In this document: one piece after another, positions 1 to 10,017 of the stretch
Numbering within the stretch: the stretch's first letter is position 1
Layout of the letters: each line of letters starts with the position of its first letter
Source of the DNA: Trebonia sp963774945
GTDB taxonomy: Bacteria > Actinomycetota > Actinomycetes > Streptosporangiales > Streptosporangiaceae
Length of the DNA: 64,000 nucleotides
Reading direction: 5' to 3'
Assembly: GCA_963774945.1 (NCBI GenBank)
Contig: CAVZHA010000027.1
Location: 1,922,001-1,986,000, forward strand
Made by a program: the position numbers and the translations under genes
The notes under the pieces: model-generated
Told to the model about the DNA's origin: nothing
The model's database searches: none
The model's input: only the letters and a program-made list of their open reading frames with translations

Positions 1-667
1 GGCGGTCGATCAGGTGGGCGGGCATCTTCCAGTCGATCCGGGCGTCCTCAGAGGTGAGCTTGGGGGCGAAGCTGATGCCGTCGGCCGGCTGCGGTACGGC
101 CAGCACGGTGCCGTCCTCGATCCCGTCCAAGGTCGCGACCAGCAGCTGCGCGCCCGCCACGGCCAGCCGGTCCAGCAGGTCGCCGCTGGTGTCGGTCGGG
201 CGGATCGGCTCGGTGAGGGTGCCGTAGACCGGGCCGGCGTCGAGCTCCTTCACGATCTGGAAGGTGGACGCGCCGGTGATGTCATCGCCGCGCAGCACCG
301 CGTGCTGCACCGGGGCGGCGCCGCGCCAGGCGGGCAGCACCGAGAAGTGCAGGTTCACCCAGCCGTGGACCGGGATGTCGAGGGCCGACTGCGGCAGCAG
401 CGCGCCGTAGGCCACCACCGGGCAGCAGTCGGGCGCGATCGCGCGCAGCCGCTCCTGGAACGACGGCTCGCGCGGGCGCTCGGGCTTCAGCGCCTCAATC
501 CCGAGCTCGGCCGCGAGCTCGGCCACCGGTGAGGCTACCAGCCGCCGGCCCCGCCCGGCGGGCGCGTCCGGCCGGGTGACGACCGCCGCCACCGTGTGCC
601 GGGAGTCGACCAGCGCGCGGAGCGCGGGAAGCGCGACCTCCGGTGTTCCGGCGAAGACGAGCCGCAC
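1..667 (-). CDS. fmt: Methionyl-tRNA formyltransferase (C-terminus outside window)
   Basis: Formylates initiator Met-tRNA with 10-formyl-tetrahydrofolate. Read from a GTG at 667 the product opens VRLVFAGTPEVALPALRALV, the standard Fmt Rossmann start, and carries the formyl-folate site VNLHFSVLPAWRG around residue 100, followed by GDDITGAST. The frame stays open to base 1, so roughly the first 220 residues (catalytic domain) are here and the C-terminal OB-fold that grips the tRNA acceptor stem lies to the left. def ends 13 bp upstream on the same strand; def-fmt is the usual bacterial pair. A second GTG at 674 is out of frame, so 667 is the only good start. Confidence 0.9.
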   Translation of the reverse strand, partial: MRLVFAGTPEVALPALRALVDSRHTVAAVVTRPDAPAGRGRRLVASPVAELAAELGIEALKPERPREPSFQERLRAIAPDCCPVVAYGALLPQSALDIPVHGWVNLHFSVLPAWRGAAPVQHAVLRGDDITGASTFQIVKELDAGPVYGTLTEPIRPTDTSGDLLDRLAVAGAQLLVATLDGIEDGTVLAVPQPADGISFAPKLTSEDARIDWKMPAHLIDR

Positions 668-680
668 CTGGCACGCCCCC

Positions 681-1220
681 TTAGGAGATTCGCTGGGTCG
701 GGTGCGGGGAGACCTTGACCTCGGGGATGGCAAGGCCGGACCACTCGGCCTCCCTGATCGCCTTCATCGCGAGCTTGCGCTGCTTCTTGTCGAGCCGGTC
801 GATGAACAAGATGCCGTCCAGGTGGTCCGTCTCGTGCTGCACGCAGCGGGCCAGCAGCTCGGTGCCCTCGATCGTGACCGGGTCGCCGTACATGTTGAAA
901 CCGGTGGCGACGACGCGCGGCGCGCGCGGGGTCGGGAACTGCAGGCCGGGCAGCGACAGGCAGCCCTCGTCGTCTTCCTCTTCCTCGCCCTCGAGCTTCA
1001 GCACCGGGTTGACCAGGTGACCGGGCTCGTCGTCGACGTGATAGGTGAAGACCCGCAGGCCGACGCCGATCTGCGGCGCGGCGAGGCCGACGCCGGGCGC
1101 GTCGAGCATCGTCTCGGTGAGGTCCGCGACCAGGTTGCGCAGCTCGAGGTCGAAGTCGACCACCGGCTCGGCCGGGGTGCGCAGCACGGGGTCACCGAAT
1201 AGCTTGATGTCCCTGAGCAA
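681..1220 (-). CDS. def: Peptide deformylase
   Basis: Removes the N-formyl group from nascent proteins; metal enzyme acting at the ribosome. All three family motifs are present: GVGLAAPQIG (about residue 43), EGCLSLPG (about 86, metal-binding Cys) and QHETDHLDG (about 129, HExxH metal site and catalytic Glu). Intact. An open frame continues up to 1289 but its first 23 residues are not family-like; a TTG at 1220 gives the usual start LRDIKLFGDPVLR and has a purine-rich AAGGGA a few bases before it, so I prefer 1220. Lies between priA and fmt on one strand, presumably one transcript. Acidic insert EGEEEEDDEG just before motif 2 is typical of actinobacterial type I deformylases. Confidence 0.92.
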   Translation of the reverse strand: MLRDIKLFGDPVLRTPAEPVVDFDLELRNLVADLTETMLDAPGVGLAAPQIGVGLRVFTYHVDDEPGHLVNPVLKLEGEEEEDDEGCLSLPGLQFPTPRAPRVVATGFNMYGDPVTIEGTELLARCVQHETDHLDGILFIDRLDKKQRKLAMKAIREAEWSGLAIPEVKVSPHPTQRIS

Positions 1221-1304
1221 CTGAGGTTCCCTTCGCGACGGCGGCGAGGCGCCTGTCCCCCGAAATAGCAAGCGCGTGTTCACCGCCAATTCTATCGGAC
1301 GGAT

Positions 1305-3507
1305 CTAGATCAGCTCTGCCGGATCGAGCTGCACCCGGACGCCGCCGCCCTCCTTGCGGGCGCTGCGCCCCGCCTGCGCTGCCTGCAGCGCGCGGGCCAG
1401 GTCCGCGCCCCGCGCCCTGGACGCCCGGATCAGGGCGCGGACCTGATCCTCGGTTTCCGCCGGCGCCGCCGTGCTCGACCGGGACCGGGCCGAGCACCTC
1501 GAACGCGGGGTCGACGCCGGCCAGCAGGCTCGCCACCGCCGCCGCCTCGCCGGTCACCGCCGCCATCCGGACGGCGGGCGGGAAGCCGAGCTCGGCCCGC
1601 TCGGCCAGCTCTCGCTCCGCGAACGTAACCGGGTCCCAGCGGATCAGCGCCTGGGTGGCGGCGAGGGCGGAGTCGGCGTGCACCAGCACCGTGCCGTCGG
1701 GCCGGACCAGGGCGGCGGCGGCGAGCCAGCGGCGCAGCGCCTCCTCCCCCGCGCGCAGGCTCGGCCGGCCGAGCAGGGCCCAGCCGTCGAGCAGCAGCGC
1801 GGCGGCGTAGCCCAGTCCCGGTCCTGCCAGCGGCTCGGCGCCGGGCGTGCTGATGACCAGGGCGGGCTCGTCAGGAACGCGTCGGCAGGACCAGGTCGCC
1901 GCCGGACGTGCGCACCTTGACCCCGGGGAAGGCCCGGCCGAGTTCCTCGGCGGTGCGGGTGGCGCCGGTGACGATCGCGCGGAGCCGGTCGTGGCCGCAA
2001 TCCGCGCAGCGCCAGCTGGTCGCCAGCGCGCCGCACCAGCGGCAGTCCGGCGTGGCGTGCTGGCCCGCCAGCCGCAGCGGTCCGTTGCAGTTCGCCCCGC
2101 CGACCAGGGCGACGCACCTGGCCTGGGCACGGCACCGGCCGCAGGCGATCGCGGCCAGGTAGCCGCGCCTCGGCACCTGGACGAGGACCGGGCCGCCGAC
2201 TCGAGCGCGGCGCGGGCGGTGCGGAGCGCGAGGCTGGGCAGCCGGGCCGTGGTCGCCGCCTCGTCCCGGCCGAGCTCGCGGTCGTCGGCGGCGGGCCGCA
2301 CCCGGGCGGCGGTGGCGCGCAGCGTGGCCCGGTCGGGGGTCAGGTCCCTGGCCCAGCCGGCCTGCACGAGCTGGGCGAGCTCGGCGGTGCGGGCGAACCC
2401 GCCGATGAGGGCGGCGGCGCCGGCCCGGTGGGCGCGCAGCGCGAGCACCTCCCTGGCGTTCGGGTACGGGGCGCGCGGCTCGGCGTGCAGGTCGTCGCCG
2501 TCGTCCCAGAGCACCACCAGGCCCAGGTTCTCGACCGGGGCGAACATGGCGGCGCGGGTGCCCGCGACGATCCGCGCCTCGCCGCGGCGGGCCCTGAGCC
2601 AGCGCCGGTACCGTTCGGCCGGGCCGAGATCGGCGGTCAGCGTGACGTAGCCATCGGGCCGGCGCTGAGCGCCGCGAGCGCCTCGTCGACGCGGGCCAGG
2701 TCGCGCGCGTCGGGGACGACGATCACGGCGCCGCGGCCCGCGCTGGCGGACGGTCACGGCCGCCCGGGCGATCTCCTCCGGCCAGGTCGGGCCGGGCAGC
2801 GCGGTCCAGGCGGCGCGGGCGGGGCGGCCCGCCGCGACCGCGTCGAGGAAGGCGGGGCCTGCCGGGTACCTGGCCCACGGGCCGGGATCCGGGCCGGGGC
2901 GGGAGGCCGGCCGTCGGCCGGCCGGGCGCGCCGTCGGCCGCTGACGGCGGCCGTGGCCGTCTGGTCGGCTTGGCCGTCTCGGTCGGCTTGGCCGTCTCGG
3001 TCGGCTTGGCCGTTTCGGTGGCCGCGTGGCGCTGCGGGATCGCGAGGCGGAGCACGTCGGCCAGCGTCCCCGCGTAGCGGTCGGCGACGGCGCGCGCCAG
3101 CCCGGCGATCTCCGGGGTGAGCACCTGCTCGGCCGAGACGACCCGCTCCAGGTAGCTGAGCCTGCCCTGGTGCTCGCTGCTGTCGACCCGGTCGAGGACG
3201 TAGCCGTCGGTGAGCTGGCCGGCGAACCTGACCCGGACCCGGACGCCGGGCCGGGCCGAGCGCCGCGAGCCGCTCCGGTACCAGGTAGTCGAAGGGCCGG
3301 TCCAGATGGGCGAGCGGCAGGTCCACGGCGATCCGCGCGATCGGGCCGGTCCGCCGCCGGCTTGAGAGTTTTAGGGTCTTTTGACCTTTTCGACCGATTT
3401 TCCCGCTGGGGTTTCGGGGTTTTAGGGGTCTCTGCGGCTTTTGCGGGCTCTAGTGACGGCATGTCCGGCAGCAGGTCTAGTGCGCCGTCGTTTCGCGTTT
3501 CCGCCAC
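1305..3507 (-). CDS. priA: Primosomal protein N' (PriA-like), multiple frame breaks
   Basis: Actinobacterial PriA homologue, placed by family as a replication-restart protein; these homologues usually lack working helicase motifs. The N-terminal segment VDLPLAHLDRPFDYLVPERL and the C-terminal end GVRVQLDPAELI are recognisable, with ELAERAELGFPPAVRMAAVT in the last third. The frame breaks repeatedly (near 3345, 3255, 2720, 2650, 1870 and 1465), and the pieces add up to about 734 codons, normal for the family. The GTG at 3507 opens a Lys/Pro-rich leader before the first domain. Just upstream lies the DUF397 gene, also minus strand, with about 150 bp between them. The stop is TAG at 1305-1307, 85 bp before def. 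Broken essential gene, so most likely sequence error rather than a pseudogene. Confidence 0.8.
2964..3017 (-). repeat. Three tandem 18-bp units inside priA
   Basis: Three consecutive copies of an 18-bp unit (2964-2981, 2982-2999, 3000-3017; the third differs by one base) encode a TETAKP hexapeptide repeat in the linker between the N-terminal DNA-binding part and the rest of PriA. Length variation here would keep the reading frame. Confidence 0.85.
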
Positions 3508-3657
3508 GGTCCCGTCTTACCAGATAAAGAACTTGCCACCGACACATACGGCCGGGCACGGGGAGCCGCAATCACCCGTGCCCGGCCGCACGCGGACTCG
3601 CCTGCCCGATGTTGCGCAGGATGAGCCATCGCGAGCTTGTTGCCCGATCGGCCTGCA

Positions 3658-3895
3658 TTAGCCGATCAGGTAGTCGAACTCCCCGGTGCGGAGCGCGCTC
3701 GACCATAGCGCGGACGGCCGTGGCCGGGTAGATGAGGGCCGTGCCCTTCGGGTCGCGCGAGTTGCGCATGGCAACCGTGGCCGAGTCCAGGCGAGCAAGC
3801 TCCACGCACGCACCCTGGGAGTTGCTGCGCTGGCTCTTACGCCAGATCGCGCCCTCGAGCTGCGCGGCGCTGATCCCGTTGTGAATGTCCTGCAT
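3658..3895 (-). CDS. DUF397 small protein, one frame break
   Basis: Small actinobacterial DUF397 protein of about 79 residues, function unknown; relatives are often paired with XRE-type regulators and linked to development. Seen here: WRKSQRSNSQGACVELARL near the N-terminus, then VAMRNSRDPKGTALIYP, and in another frame the expected ending ALRTGEFDYLIG. A break near 3700 separates the two halves; total length 238 nt is 3n+1. No XRE partner gene is adjacent, so this copy is an orphan between priA and the long spacer before metK. Starts at ATG 3895. Confidence 0.75.
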
Positions 3896-4371
3896 CGTTT
3901 CTCGTCTCCTGACGGATGTAACCCCGGCCCGTCTGCCGGCAGCTGCCGCGTCACGGGCCGGAGAGGACAGGGGGTCCGGCGCGGGTTGCGGACGGCCCCG
4001 GTTGGTTCTCCTTCGTGTCCCCCCGGGACTTACAAGTCAAAGCATAGCGCATGCACGTGCATCCGCATGGTATTTCGCACTTTCATACGCATACGCATCT
4101 GCATACGCGTTCGTCTAGGTAACCGCCGGACTCCCGATTCAGATATCACCGCAGGTTGCCGCCGTGGCGATAAGACTGCGGCTTTCGGCTCGGCTCGGCT
4201 ACCCCACCCGTCAGCCTGTATGCACGAGGATCAAATCTCGTCAACAGTCACTTTGGATAACTACCGTACACCGCTCCGTGATCATTGTGATGTACGCCAC
4301 AATTTCCGCGCGTATCTACATAACGAAAGACGTACCGGCGGGGTGCCCGGTTGCAACGACAGGAACGAAAA
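3896..4371. other. Intergenic region with GCAT-rich cluster, no gene seen
   Basis: About 475 bp between the DUF397 gene and the metK terminator. No credible ORF. Unusually AT-rich for this genome. Bases 4043-4110 hold about eight GCAT or CATACGCAT-type units, including the perfect 12-bp palindrome ATGCACGTGCAT at 4051-4062. A CRP-type site lies at 4286-4301. It probably contains the DUF397 promoter. Confidence 0.5.
4286..4301. promoter_or_regulatory. CRP/FNR-type palindrome
   Basis: TGTGATGTACGCCACA matches the TGTGA-N6-TCACA consensus of CRP-family regulators with one mismatch in the right arm. It differs from the site at 19910 at only two positions. Which gene it controls is unclear; the nearest downstream start is the DUF397 gene about 390 bp away. 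Confidence 0.5.
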
Positions 4372-4403
4372 AATACCCGGGGCGGAAACCCGCCCCGGGT
4401 ATT
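4372..4403 (-). terminator. Intrinsic terminator of metK
   Basis: Perfect 14-bp inverted repeat (4372-4385 against 4390-4403) with a 4-base loop. On the minus strand it is followed by six T residues (plus-strand A-run at 4368-4373), the classical form. It starts 30 bp after the metK stop and closes the mihF-to-metK transcript. Confidence 0.92.
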
Positions 4404-4432
4404 GATCGGACGGAGAACCCGTCCCGGCTGGC

Positions 4433-5626
4433 TTATAGGCCGACCACGGCGCGCAGCTGGGCGGCGCGGTCGGTGCGCTCCCAGGTGAAGTCCGGCTCGG
4501 TGCGGCCGAAGTGACCGTAGGCCGCGGTCTGCGAGTAGATCGGGCGAAGCAGGTCGAGGTCGGCGATGATGGCCCGCGGCCGCAGGTCGAAGACCTCCGT
4601 CACCGCGTCCTGGATCCGCTCCACCGACACCTTCTCGGTGCCGAAGCACTCGATGAACAGGCCAACCGGCTTGGCCTTGCCGATCGCGTAGGCCACCTGC
4701 GCCTCGCAGCGGTCGGCCAGCTCGGCGGCGACCACGTTCTTCGCCACCCAGCGCATCGCGTAGGCGGCGCTGCGGTCCACCTTGGACGGGTCCTTGCCGG
4801 AGAAGGCGCCGCCGCCGTGCCTGGCCATGCCGCCGTAGGTGTCGATGATGATCTTGCGGCCGGTGAGGCCGGCGTCGCCCATCGGGCCGCCGATCTCGAA
4901 TCGGCCGGTCGGGTTGACGAGCAGCCGGAACCCGGTGGTGTCGATGTCGAAGCCGGCCAGCACCGGGTCGACGACGTAGTCCTTGATGTCGGGGGCGAGC
5001 AGTTCCTTGAGGTTGATGTCGGGCGCGTGCTGGGTGGAGACGACCACCGTGTCCAGCCGCACCGGCGTGTCGCCCGCGTACTCGATGGTCACCTGGGTCT
5101 TGCCGTCCGGCCGCAGGTAGGGCACGGTGCCGGAGCGGCGCACGGCCGACAGCTGCCGCGACAGCCGGTGCGCCATCATGATCGGCAGCGGCATCAGCTC
5201 CGGGGTGTCCCGGCAGGCGTAGCCGAACATCAGGCCCTGGTCGCCCGCTCCCTGCCGGTCGTAGTCGTCGCTGCCCTCGCCCTCGCGGTACTCGAACGCG
5301 TCGGACACGCCCTGGGCGATGTCGGGCGACTGCGAGCCGATGGAGACCGAGACGCCGCAGGACGCGCCGTCGTAGCCCTTGGCCGAGGAGTCGTAGCCAA
5401 TCTGCAGGATCTTCGCCCGGATGATGCCGGGGATGTCCACGTAGGTCTTGGTGGTCACCTCGCCCGCCACGTGCACCTGGCCGGTCGTGATGAGCGTCTC
5501 CACCGCGACGTGGCTCTCCGGGTCGTCCTTGAGCATCGCGTCCAGGATGGCGTCGCTGATCTGGTCGGCCATCTTGTCCGGATGGCCTTCCGTCACCGAC
5601 TCCGAGGTAAACAACCGACGAGCCAC
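4433..5626 (-). CDS. metK: S-adenosylmethionine synthetase
   Basis: Makes SAM from methionine and ATP; cytosolic tetramer. Intact. Motifs: TSESVTEGHPDK at the N-terminus (ATP/Mg site), GAGDQGLMFGYA in the middle, GGGAFSGKDPSKVDRSAAY (P-loop-like phosphate site) and DRCEAQVAYAIGKAKP. The frame is open to an ATG at 5641, but that start has no ribosome site, whereas the GTG at 5626 is preceded by GGAGA about eight bases away and gives VARRLFTSESVTEGHPDK, which aligns exactly with actinobacterial MetK N-termini. I therefore choose 5626 (397 residues). Followed by a strong terminator; preceded by coaBC on the same strand. Confidence 0.95.
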   Translation of the reverse strand: MARRLFTSESVTEGHPDKMADQISDAILDAMLKDDPESHVAVETLITTGQVHVAGEVTTKTYVDIPGIIRAKILQIGYDSSAKGYDGASCGVSVSIGSQSPDIAQGVSDAFEYREGEGSDDYDRQGAGDQGLMFGYACRDTPELMPLPIMMAHRLSRQLSAVRRSGTVPYLRPDGKTQVTIEYAGDTPVRLDTVVVSTQHAPDINLKELLAPDIKDYVVDPVLAGFDIDTTGFRLLVNPTGRFEIGGPMGDAGLTGRKIIIDTYGGMARHGGGAFSGKDPSKVDRSAAYAMRWVAKNVVAAELADRCEAQVAYAIGKAKPVGLFIECFGTEKVSVERIQDAVTEVFDLRPRAIIADLDLLRPIYSQTAAYGHFGRTEPDFTWERTDRAAQLRAVVGL

Positions 5627-5732
5627 GTTATTGATCTCCATCCAAAAAGAGCCAGCTGACCAGGTGAAGTGTAGCCGGACGAACGCACGGGCGAGGCCGA
5701 GCCGATCAGGGCGAGCGGCGGCGCCGCGCCGG

Positions 5733-7057
5733 TCAGATCAGCCGGGCCGCCACCAGGTCCCAGACGAAGTCGGCCAGCGCGTCCTTGGACCGGCGCGGTA
5801 TCGGCGTGACGGTGCCGTCGGCGGCCGAGCACGACCGCCTCGTTGTCGGCCGTGCCGAAGCCGAGGCCGCCGCCGACCTGGTTCATGACCAGCAGGTCGC
5901 AGCCCTTCCTGGCCAGCTTGGCGCGGGCGGCGGCCAGGTCCGGGTCGGTCTCGGCCGCGAAGCCGACGATCACCTGGCCCGCCGGGCCGTCGGCGCCGTC
6001 GGCGGGCGGACAGGTCGGCCAGGATGTCGGGGTTCTCGGTCAGCGCGATCGGCTCGGGCAGCCGGCCGTCCTTCTTGATCTTCTGACCGACGCGCGCGGC
6101 CGGGCGGAAGTCGGCCACCGCCGCGGTCATCACGATCGCGTCCGCGTGCGGCGCCTCCGCCAGCATCGCGGCGTGCATGTCCCGGGCCGAGACGGTGCGG
6201 ATGACCTTCGCGCCGACCGGGTCGGGCAGCTCCACGTTCGCGGCGACCAGGGTGACGTCGGCCCCGCGGGCGACGGCGGACCGGGCGAACGCGTAGCCCT
6301 GGGTGCCGGTCGACCAGTTGCCGAGGAACCGGACCGGGTCGAGTTCCTCGCGCGTTCCGCCGGCCGAGATGAGGACCCGCCGGCCCGCCAGCGGAAGGGA
6401 AATAGGAGCCGGAGCACGGCTACCGGGGGTGGGGTGGCCGGAGCTGGAGAGAGTGGGGGAATCGACTGCCCCGGGCCGGCCTTGGGCTGAGGAGTCGCTG
6501 ACCGGCGGCTCGGAGCCAGGGTCCGTTCGGAGTCCAATGATTTTTTCCGCCAGCGCGAACAGGTCGGCTGGCTCCGGCAGTCGCCCGCTGCCGCTGTCCT
6601 TGCCGGTGAGACGGCCGACGGCCGGCTCGACCACGATCGCGCCGCGGCGGCGCAGCGTCGCCACGTTGTCCTGGGTGGCCGGGTGCTCCCACATCTCGGT
6701 GTGCATCGCGGGCGCGTAGACGACCGGGCAGCGGGCGGTCAGCAGGGTGGCGGTCAGCAGGTCGTTCGACATTCCGGCGGCGGCGCGGGCGAGGATGTCC
6801 GCGGTCGCGGGCGCGATCAGCACCAGGTCGGCGCTCTGGCCGAGCCTGACGTGCGGGACGTCGGCCACGCCGGTCCACACGTCGGTGGTCACCGGCTCGC
6901 CCGACAGCGCCGCCCACGTCGGCTCGCCGACGAAGCGGAGGGCATCGGGGGTCGGCACGACGCGGACGCGGTGGCCCGACTCCTTGAGCAGGCGCAGCAG
7001 CTCGCAGGCCTTGTACGCGGCGATGCCGGCGCCCACGCCAAGGATGACGCGCGCCAT
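5733..7057 (-). CDS. coaBC: CoaBC: phosphopantothenoylcysteine synthetase/decarboxylase
   Basis: Bifunctional coenzyme A enzyme: the CoaC flavoprotein half (residues 1-180; GVGAGIAAYKACELLR, PAMHTEMWEHPATQDNV) decarboxylates 4'-phosphopantothenoylcysteine, the CoaB half (from about 225; ISAGGTREELDPVRFLGN, TAAVADFRPA) joins CTP-activated phosphopantothenate to cysteine. Between them is a low-complexity Ser/Pro linker. Two frame breaks near 6010 and 5820; with these repaired the protein ends NEAVVLGRDGTVTPIP...AARLI at the TGA at 5733. Length 1325 nt is 3n+2, fitting two one-base gains. Starts at ATG 7057, 12 bp after rpoZ. Confidence 0.9.
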
Positions 7058-7069
7058 AACGGGAGGGGC

Positions 7070-7331
7070 TTAGGCCTCGAGCTGCTCGACCTTCAGCATG
7101 CCCTCGCGGGTCTCGCGGAGCGCGATCGACAGCGGCTTCTCCTGCACCCGGGTCTCGACCAGCGGGCCGACGTACTCGAGCAGGCCCTCGCCGAGCTGCG
7201 AGTAGTAGGCGTTGATCTGGCGAGCCCGCTTGGCCGCCAGGATCACCAGCCGGTACTTGCTGTCGACGACCTCAAGCAGCTCGTCGATCGGCGGGTTGAT
7301 GATGCCGTGCTGCGCCCTGGGTTGCTGCCAC
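7070..7331 (-). CDS. rpoZ: RNA polymerase omega subunit, one frame break
   Basis: Small RNA polymerase subunit that helps beta' assembly. HGIINPPIDELLEVVDSKY followed by ILAAKRARQINAYYSQL and LEYVGPLVETRVQEKPLSIA is the standard actinobacterial omega sequence. No start codon exists in that frame; a GTG at 7331 preceded by GAGGAAGG reads VAATQGA and then needs a one-base loss near 7310 to join. Length 262 nt is 3n+1. The ribosome site overlaps the gmk stop, so gmk and rpoZ are probably translated together. Confidence 0.88.
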
Positions 7332-7343
7332 GTGTCGCCTTCC

Positions 7344-7995
7344 TCACGGATTCACTGAGCTAACAATCAACGTTACCATCTGCCGGCAGACCTCATCGAC
7401 CGACGTGTTCACCAGCGTCACGTCGAACTCGCCGGCCGCGGCGAGTTCTTCCTTCGCCACCGCCAGGCGGCGCTCGCACCACCTCCGGCGACTCGGTGCC
7501 CCGGCCGGTGAGCCTGCGGACCAGTTCCGCCCACGACGGCGGCTTGAGGAACACCAGGAGCGCGTCGTCCTTCATGGTCTCCCGGACCTGCCGGGCGCCC
7601 GCGAGGTCGATCTCGAGCAGGGTCGGCAGCCCCCGCTCGATCCGCTCCCGGACCGGCGCGGCCGGCGTGCCGTATTTGTTTCCCGCGAACTCGGCCCACT
7701 CGAGAAGTTCTCCGGCGGACACCATGCGGTCAAACTCTTCGTGAGTGACAAAGTAATATTCCCGGCCGTTCACTTCTCCCGGCCGCGGGCTTCGCGTTGT
7801 TACGGAAACGGAAATCCAGATCTCCGGCGATCGACGCCGGAGTTCCGCGACGACTGTGCTCTTCCCGACCCCGGAAGGCCCGGAGAGCACAGTCAGCCGC
7901 GAATTGTTCCGCACCGCGGGAAGGCCGGCGCCGGCCGGCGCCGCTTTCCCCGCGGCACCGGTCCCGCGCGCCTTACCGCCGGGCGCGCCGACCAT
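7344..7995 (-). CDS. gmk: Guanylate kinase, one frame break
   Basis: Phosphorylates GMP to GDP with ATP. P-loop LSGPSGVGKSTVVAEL near residue 40, GMP-binding region SVSVTTRSPRPGEVNGREYY, lid and LLEIDLAGARQV present. A Gly/Ala/Pro leader of about 30 residues precedes the kinase core, as in other actinomycetes. The frame breaks near 7480; the other frame continues with RRLAVAKEELAAAGEFDVTL and ends at the TGA at 7344. Length 652 nt is 3n+1. Sits between mihF and rpoZ in the standard actinobacterial order. Confidence 0.9.
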
Positions 7996-8039
7996 GCCCT
8001 CGCGCCCGGGCCGGCCGCCCGCCGGACCGGCTCACTGCA

Positions 8040-8360
8040 TCAGAGATCCGCACCGAACTCCTGCTCAAGCGCGGCGCGCTGGTTGGCGCCGAGCCCGCGC
8101 ACGCGGCGGGACTCGGCGATGCCGAGCCGCTCCATGATCTGCTTCGCGCGGACCTTGCCGACGCCAGGCAGGGACTCCAGGAGCGCGGAGACCTTCATCT
8201 TGCCAATCACGTCGTCGGTGGAACCGTCCTTGATGACTTCGGACAGGGTCACCGCGCCGCGCTTGAGGCGATTCTTAACCTCGGCACGTTCCTTGCGCGC
8301 TATCGCTGCCTTCTGCAAGGCCTCGGCGCGCTGTTCGGGAGTGAGGGGAGGAAGAGCCAC
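8040..8360 (-). CDS. mihF: Integration host factor, actinobacterial type
   Basis: 106-residue nucleoid protein of the mIHF/sIHF family, unrelated to HU-like IHF; binds DNA non-specifically through a helix-two-turn-helix. Intact. MALPPLTPEQRAEALQKA opens the long N-terminal helix, and LLESLPGVGKVRAKQIMERL is the conserved H2TH segment, ending in QRAALEQEFGADL. Essential in mycobacteria. It is the first gene of the block mihF-gmk-rpoZ-coaBC-metK and has an 850-bp spacer upstream, so it likely has its own promoter apart from the pyr operon. Confidence 0.95.
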   Translation of the reverse strand: MALPPLTPEQRAEALQKAAIARKERAEVKNRLKRGAVTLSEVIKDGSTDDVIGKMKVSALLESLPGVGKVRAKQIMERLGIAESRRVRGLGANQRAALEQEFGADL

Positions 8361-9214
8361 TCGGGGTCACCTCGGGTTTCGTTCGTAAAAAAGGTTGGAC
8401 GGGAGGGGAAACTAGCGAGTCAAGCACCCTTTCGGCAACGCGAACCTCCGTTTATGTCATCACAAATTCAAATATATTACTCTGTACACATGTATTACTA
8501 CTCAACGTAGCCACGGGCAGGTCTCGCGCCCCGTCCGGCTCTCGCTCCGCATCGAAAGTTTCGAAGCGCCTGCGCAGCCGCTGCTGAGCCCTTCCCTGTC
8601 ATCGGCAAAATATTCCTTTTGTCCGTTTCCGGATTGGCCGATCCAGCGCGGCTCGGTCGGCACCCGGGACCCGGCCGCCGTCCGGCGATCTCAACCATAC
8701 ACGCAGCGACGATCCCGGGACGTACCGGCGCAAAGACCAGCCCAGGGATGTGCCGGCAGGCCGACGCCCGCCGCTGCCTGGCCGACGCCCCCCGTGCACG
8801 CCGTGACCGAGAGGCACTTTGCGTGACATATGTGATTTATGGGCACTAATGTCGCATTTTTGTCATCATTCGAGGATGTTCCGACGCTCACCTCGTCCTT
8901 GGAGGACATTTTACCCACCGCAGCGCCGCGATCACAGGACAGATTCTACGAAATCGCCGCAGGTAGGGTTTGTCGCACCGAACATATCTCCGGTCACAGA
9001 GCAACGCCTGATGCCAGTGTGACCGGTGACTGCATCCGACTCCGCTTGCCGACCGGGACGCCTGCCATTCTCACGGCTGGGAAGTTCGACTATCCCGATG
9101 TCCGGCCGCTGGCCGAGGGTCTCGCCCGTGCGGAGGCTGTCGGTGGGGTCGGCGACGGGGCCCCCGCCGGGCGCGCTCGCGCCCGCCTCAGGCGCGTGAC
9201 GCAGCTAAGCGCCG
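8361..9214. other. Long spacer upstream of mihF, no convincing gene
   Basis: About 850 bp between pyrF and mihF. An AT-rich stretch at 8450-8512 and another at 8820-8890 (with TGTGATTTATGGGCAC at 8831, a poor CRP-like half-site) could be promoters. Small ORFs on both strands show no family features or GC-skewed codon use. The shared genomic order in other actinomycetes has little space here. Confidence 0.4.
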
Positions 9215-9902
9215 TCAGGCGGCCGGGGCGGCGCGGCGCAGCGAGGCGGCGATCGCGGCGGCGGCGGCGCCGGGGTCGGACGCCCGGGTGATCGGGCGGC
9301 CGATGACGAGCAGGTCGGCGCCGGCCTTGATCGCCTCCTCCGGGGTCGCGATGCGGGCCTGGTCGTCGCTGTCCGCGCCCGGCCGGGCGGATGCCGGGGG
9401 TGATGAGGACGATGTCCGGGCCGACCTCGGCGCGGACGGCGGCGACCTCCTGCGGCGAGCAGACGAGGCCGCGGGCGCCCGCGGCGACGGCGAGCACGGC
9501 CATCCGGCGGACGGCGTCGCTGACCGTGCCGGGCACGCCCAGCGCGGCCAGGTCGCGGTCGCTGATCGAGGTGAGCAGGGTCACCCCGGCCACCATCGTG
9601 CCCGGGACGGCCTCGACGGCCGCCTTGATCATGTCCGCTCCCCCGGCCGCGTGCACGGTGAGGATCTCCGGGCGCAGCCGGGACACGGCCCGGGCGGCGC
9701 CCGCCACCGTGTTGGGGATGTCGTGCAGCTTCAGGTCGAGGAAGACCTTGACCCCGCTCGCCCCGCGCACCGTGGCCACCACGTCCGGGCCGTAGCGCAG
9801 GTACAGCTCCAGGCCGATCTTGACGGTGGACACGTACGGCGTGACCAGCGCCGCCCAGTGCGCCGCGGTGTCCAGGTCGGGCGCGTCGAGCGCGACGGCC
9901 AC
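9215..9902 (-). CDS. pyrF: Orotidine-5'-phosphate decarboxylase, one frame break
   Basis: Last step of de novo UMP synthesis. AVALDAPDLD opens the TIM barrel, and KVFLDLKLHDIPNTV (catalytic Asp-Lys-x-x-Asp region) is complete. The frame breaks near 9390 after VLITPGIRP; the other frame supplies ADSDDQARIATPEEAIKAGA and the phosphate-binding end VIGRPITRASDPGAAA. Ends AAPAA at the TGA at 9215. 688 nt is 3n+1. Start is a GTG at 9902. It is the distal gene of the pyr operon, after pyrD. Confidence 0.9.
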
Positions 9903-10017
9903 CGGCGCGGGCCTTCGGCCTGCCCTTGCCCCTGATGGCTAGCCCGGGGCGGACGGACTCGGCTTGCTCGCTTGCGGATCGGCCCGGCAACTAAATCACA
10001 TCCTGTAATTGATCTGA

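Noticed and set aside
8831..8846. TGTGATTTATGGGCAC as a third CRP-type site
   Set aside because: Right arm does not match TCACA; only a half-site.
8839..9291. 150-residue plus-strand ORF in the mihF-pyrF spacer
   Set aside because: Its second half is antisense to pyrF and the first half has no codon bias or recognisable fold.
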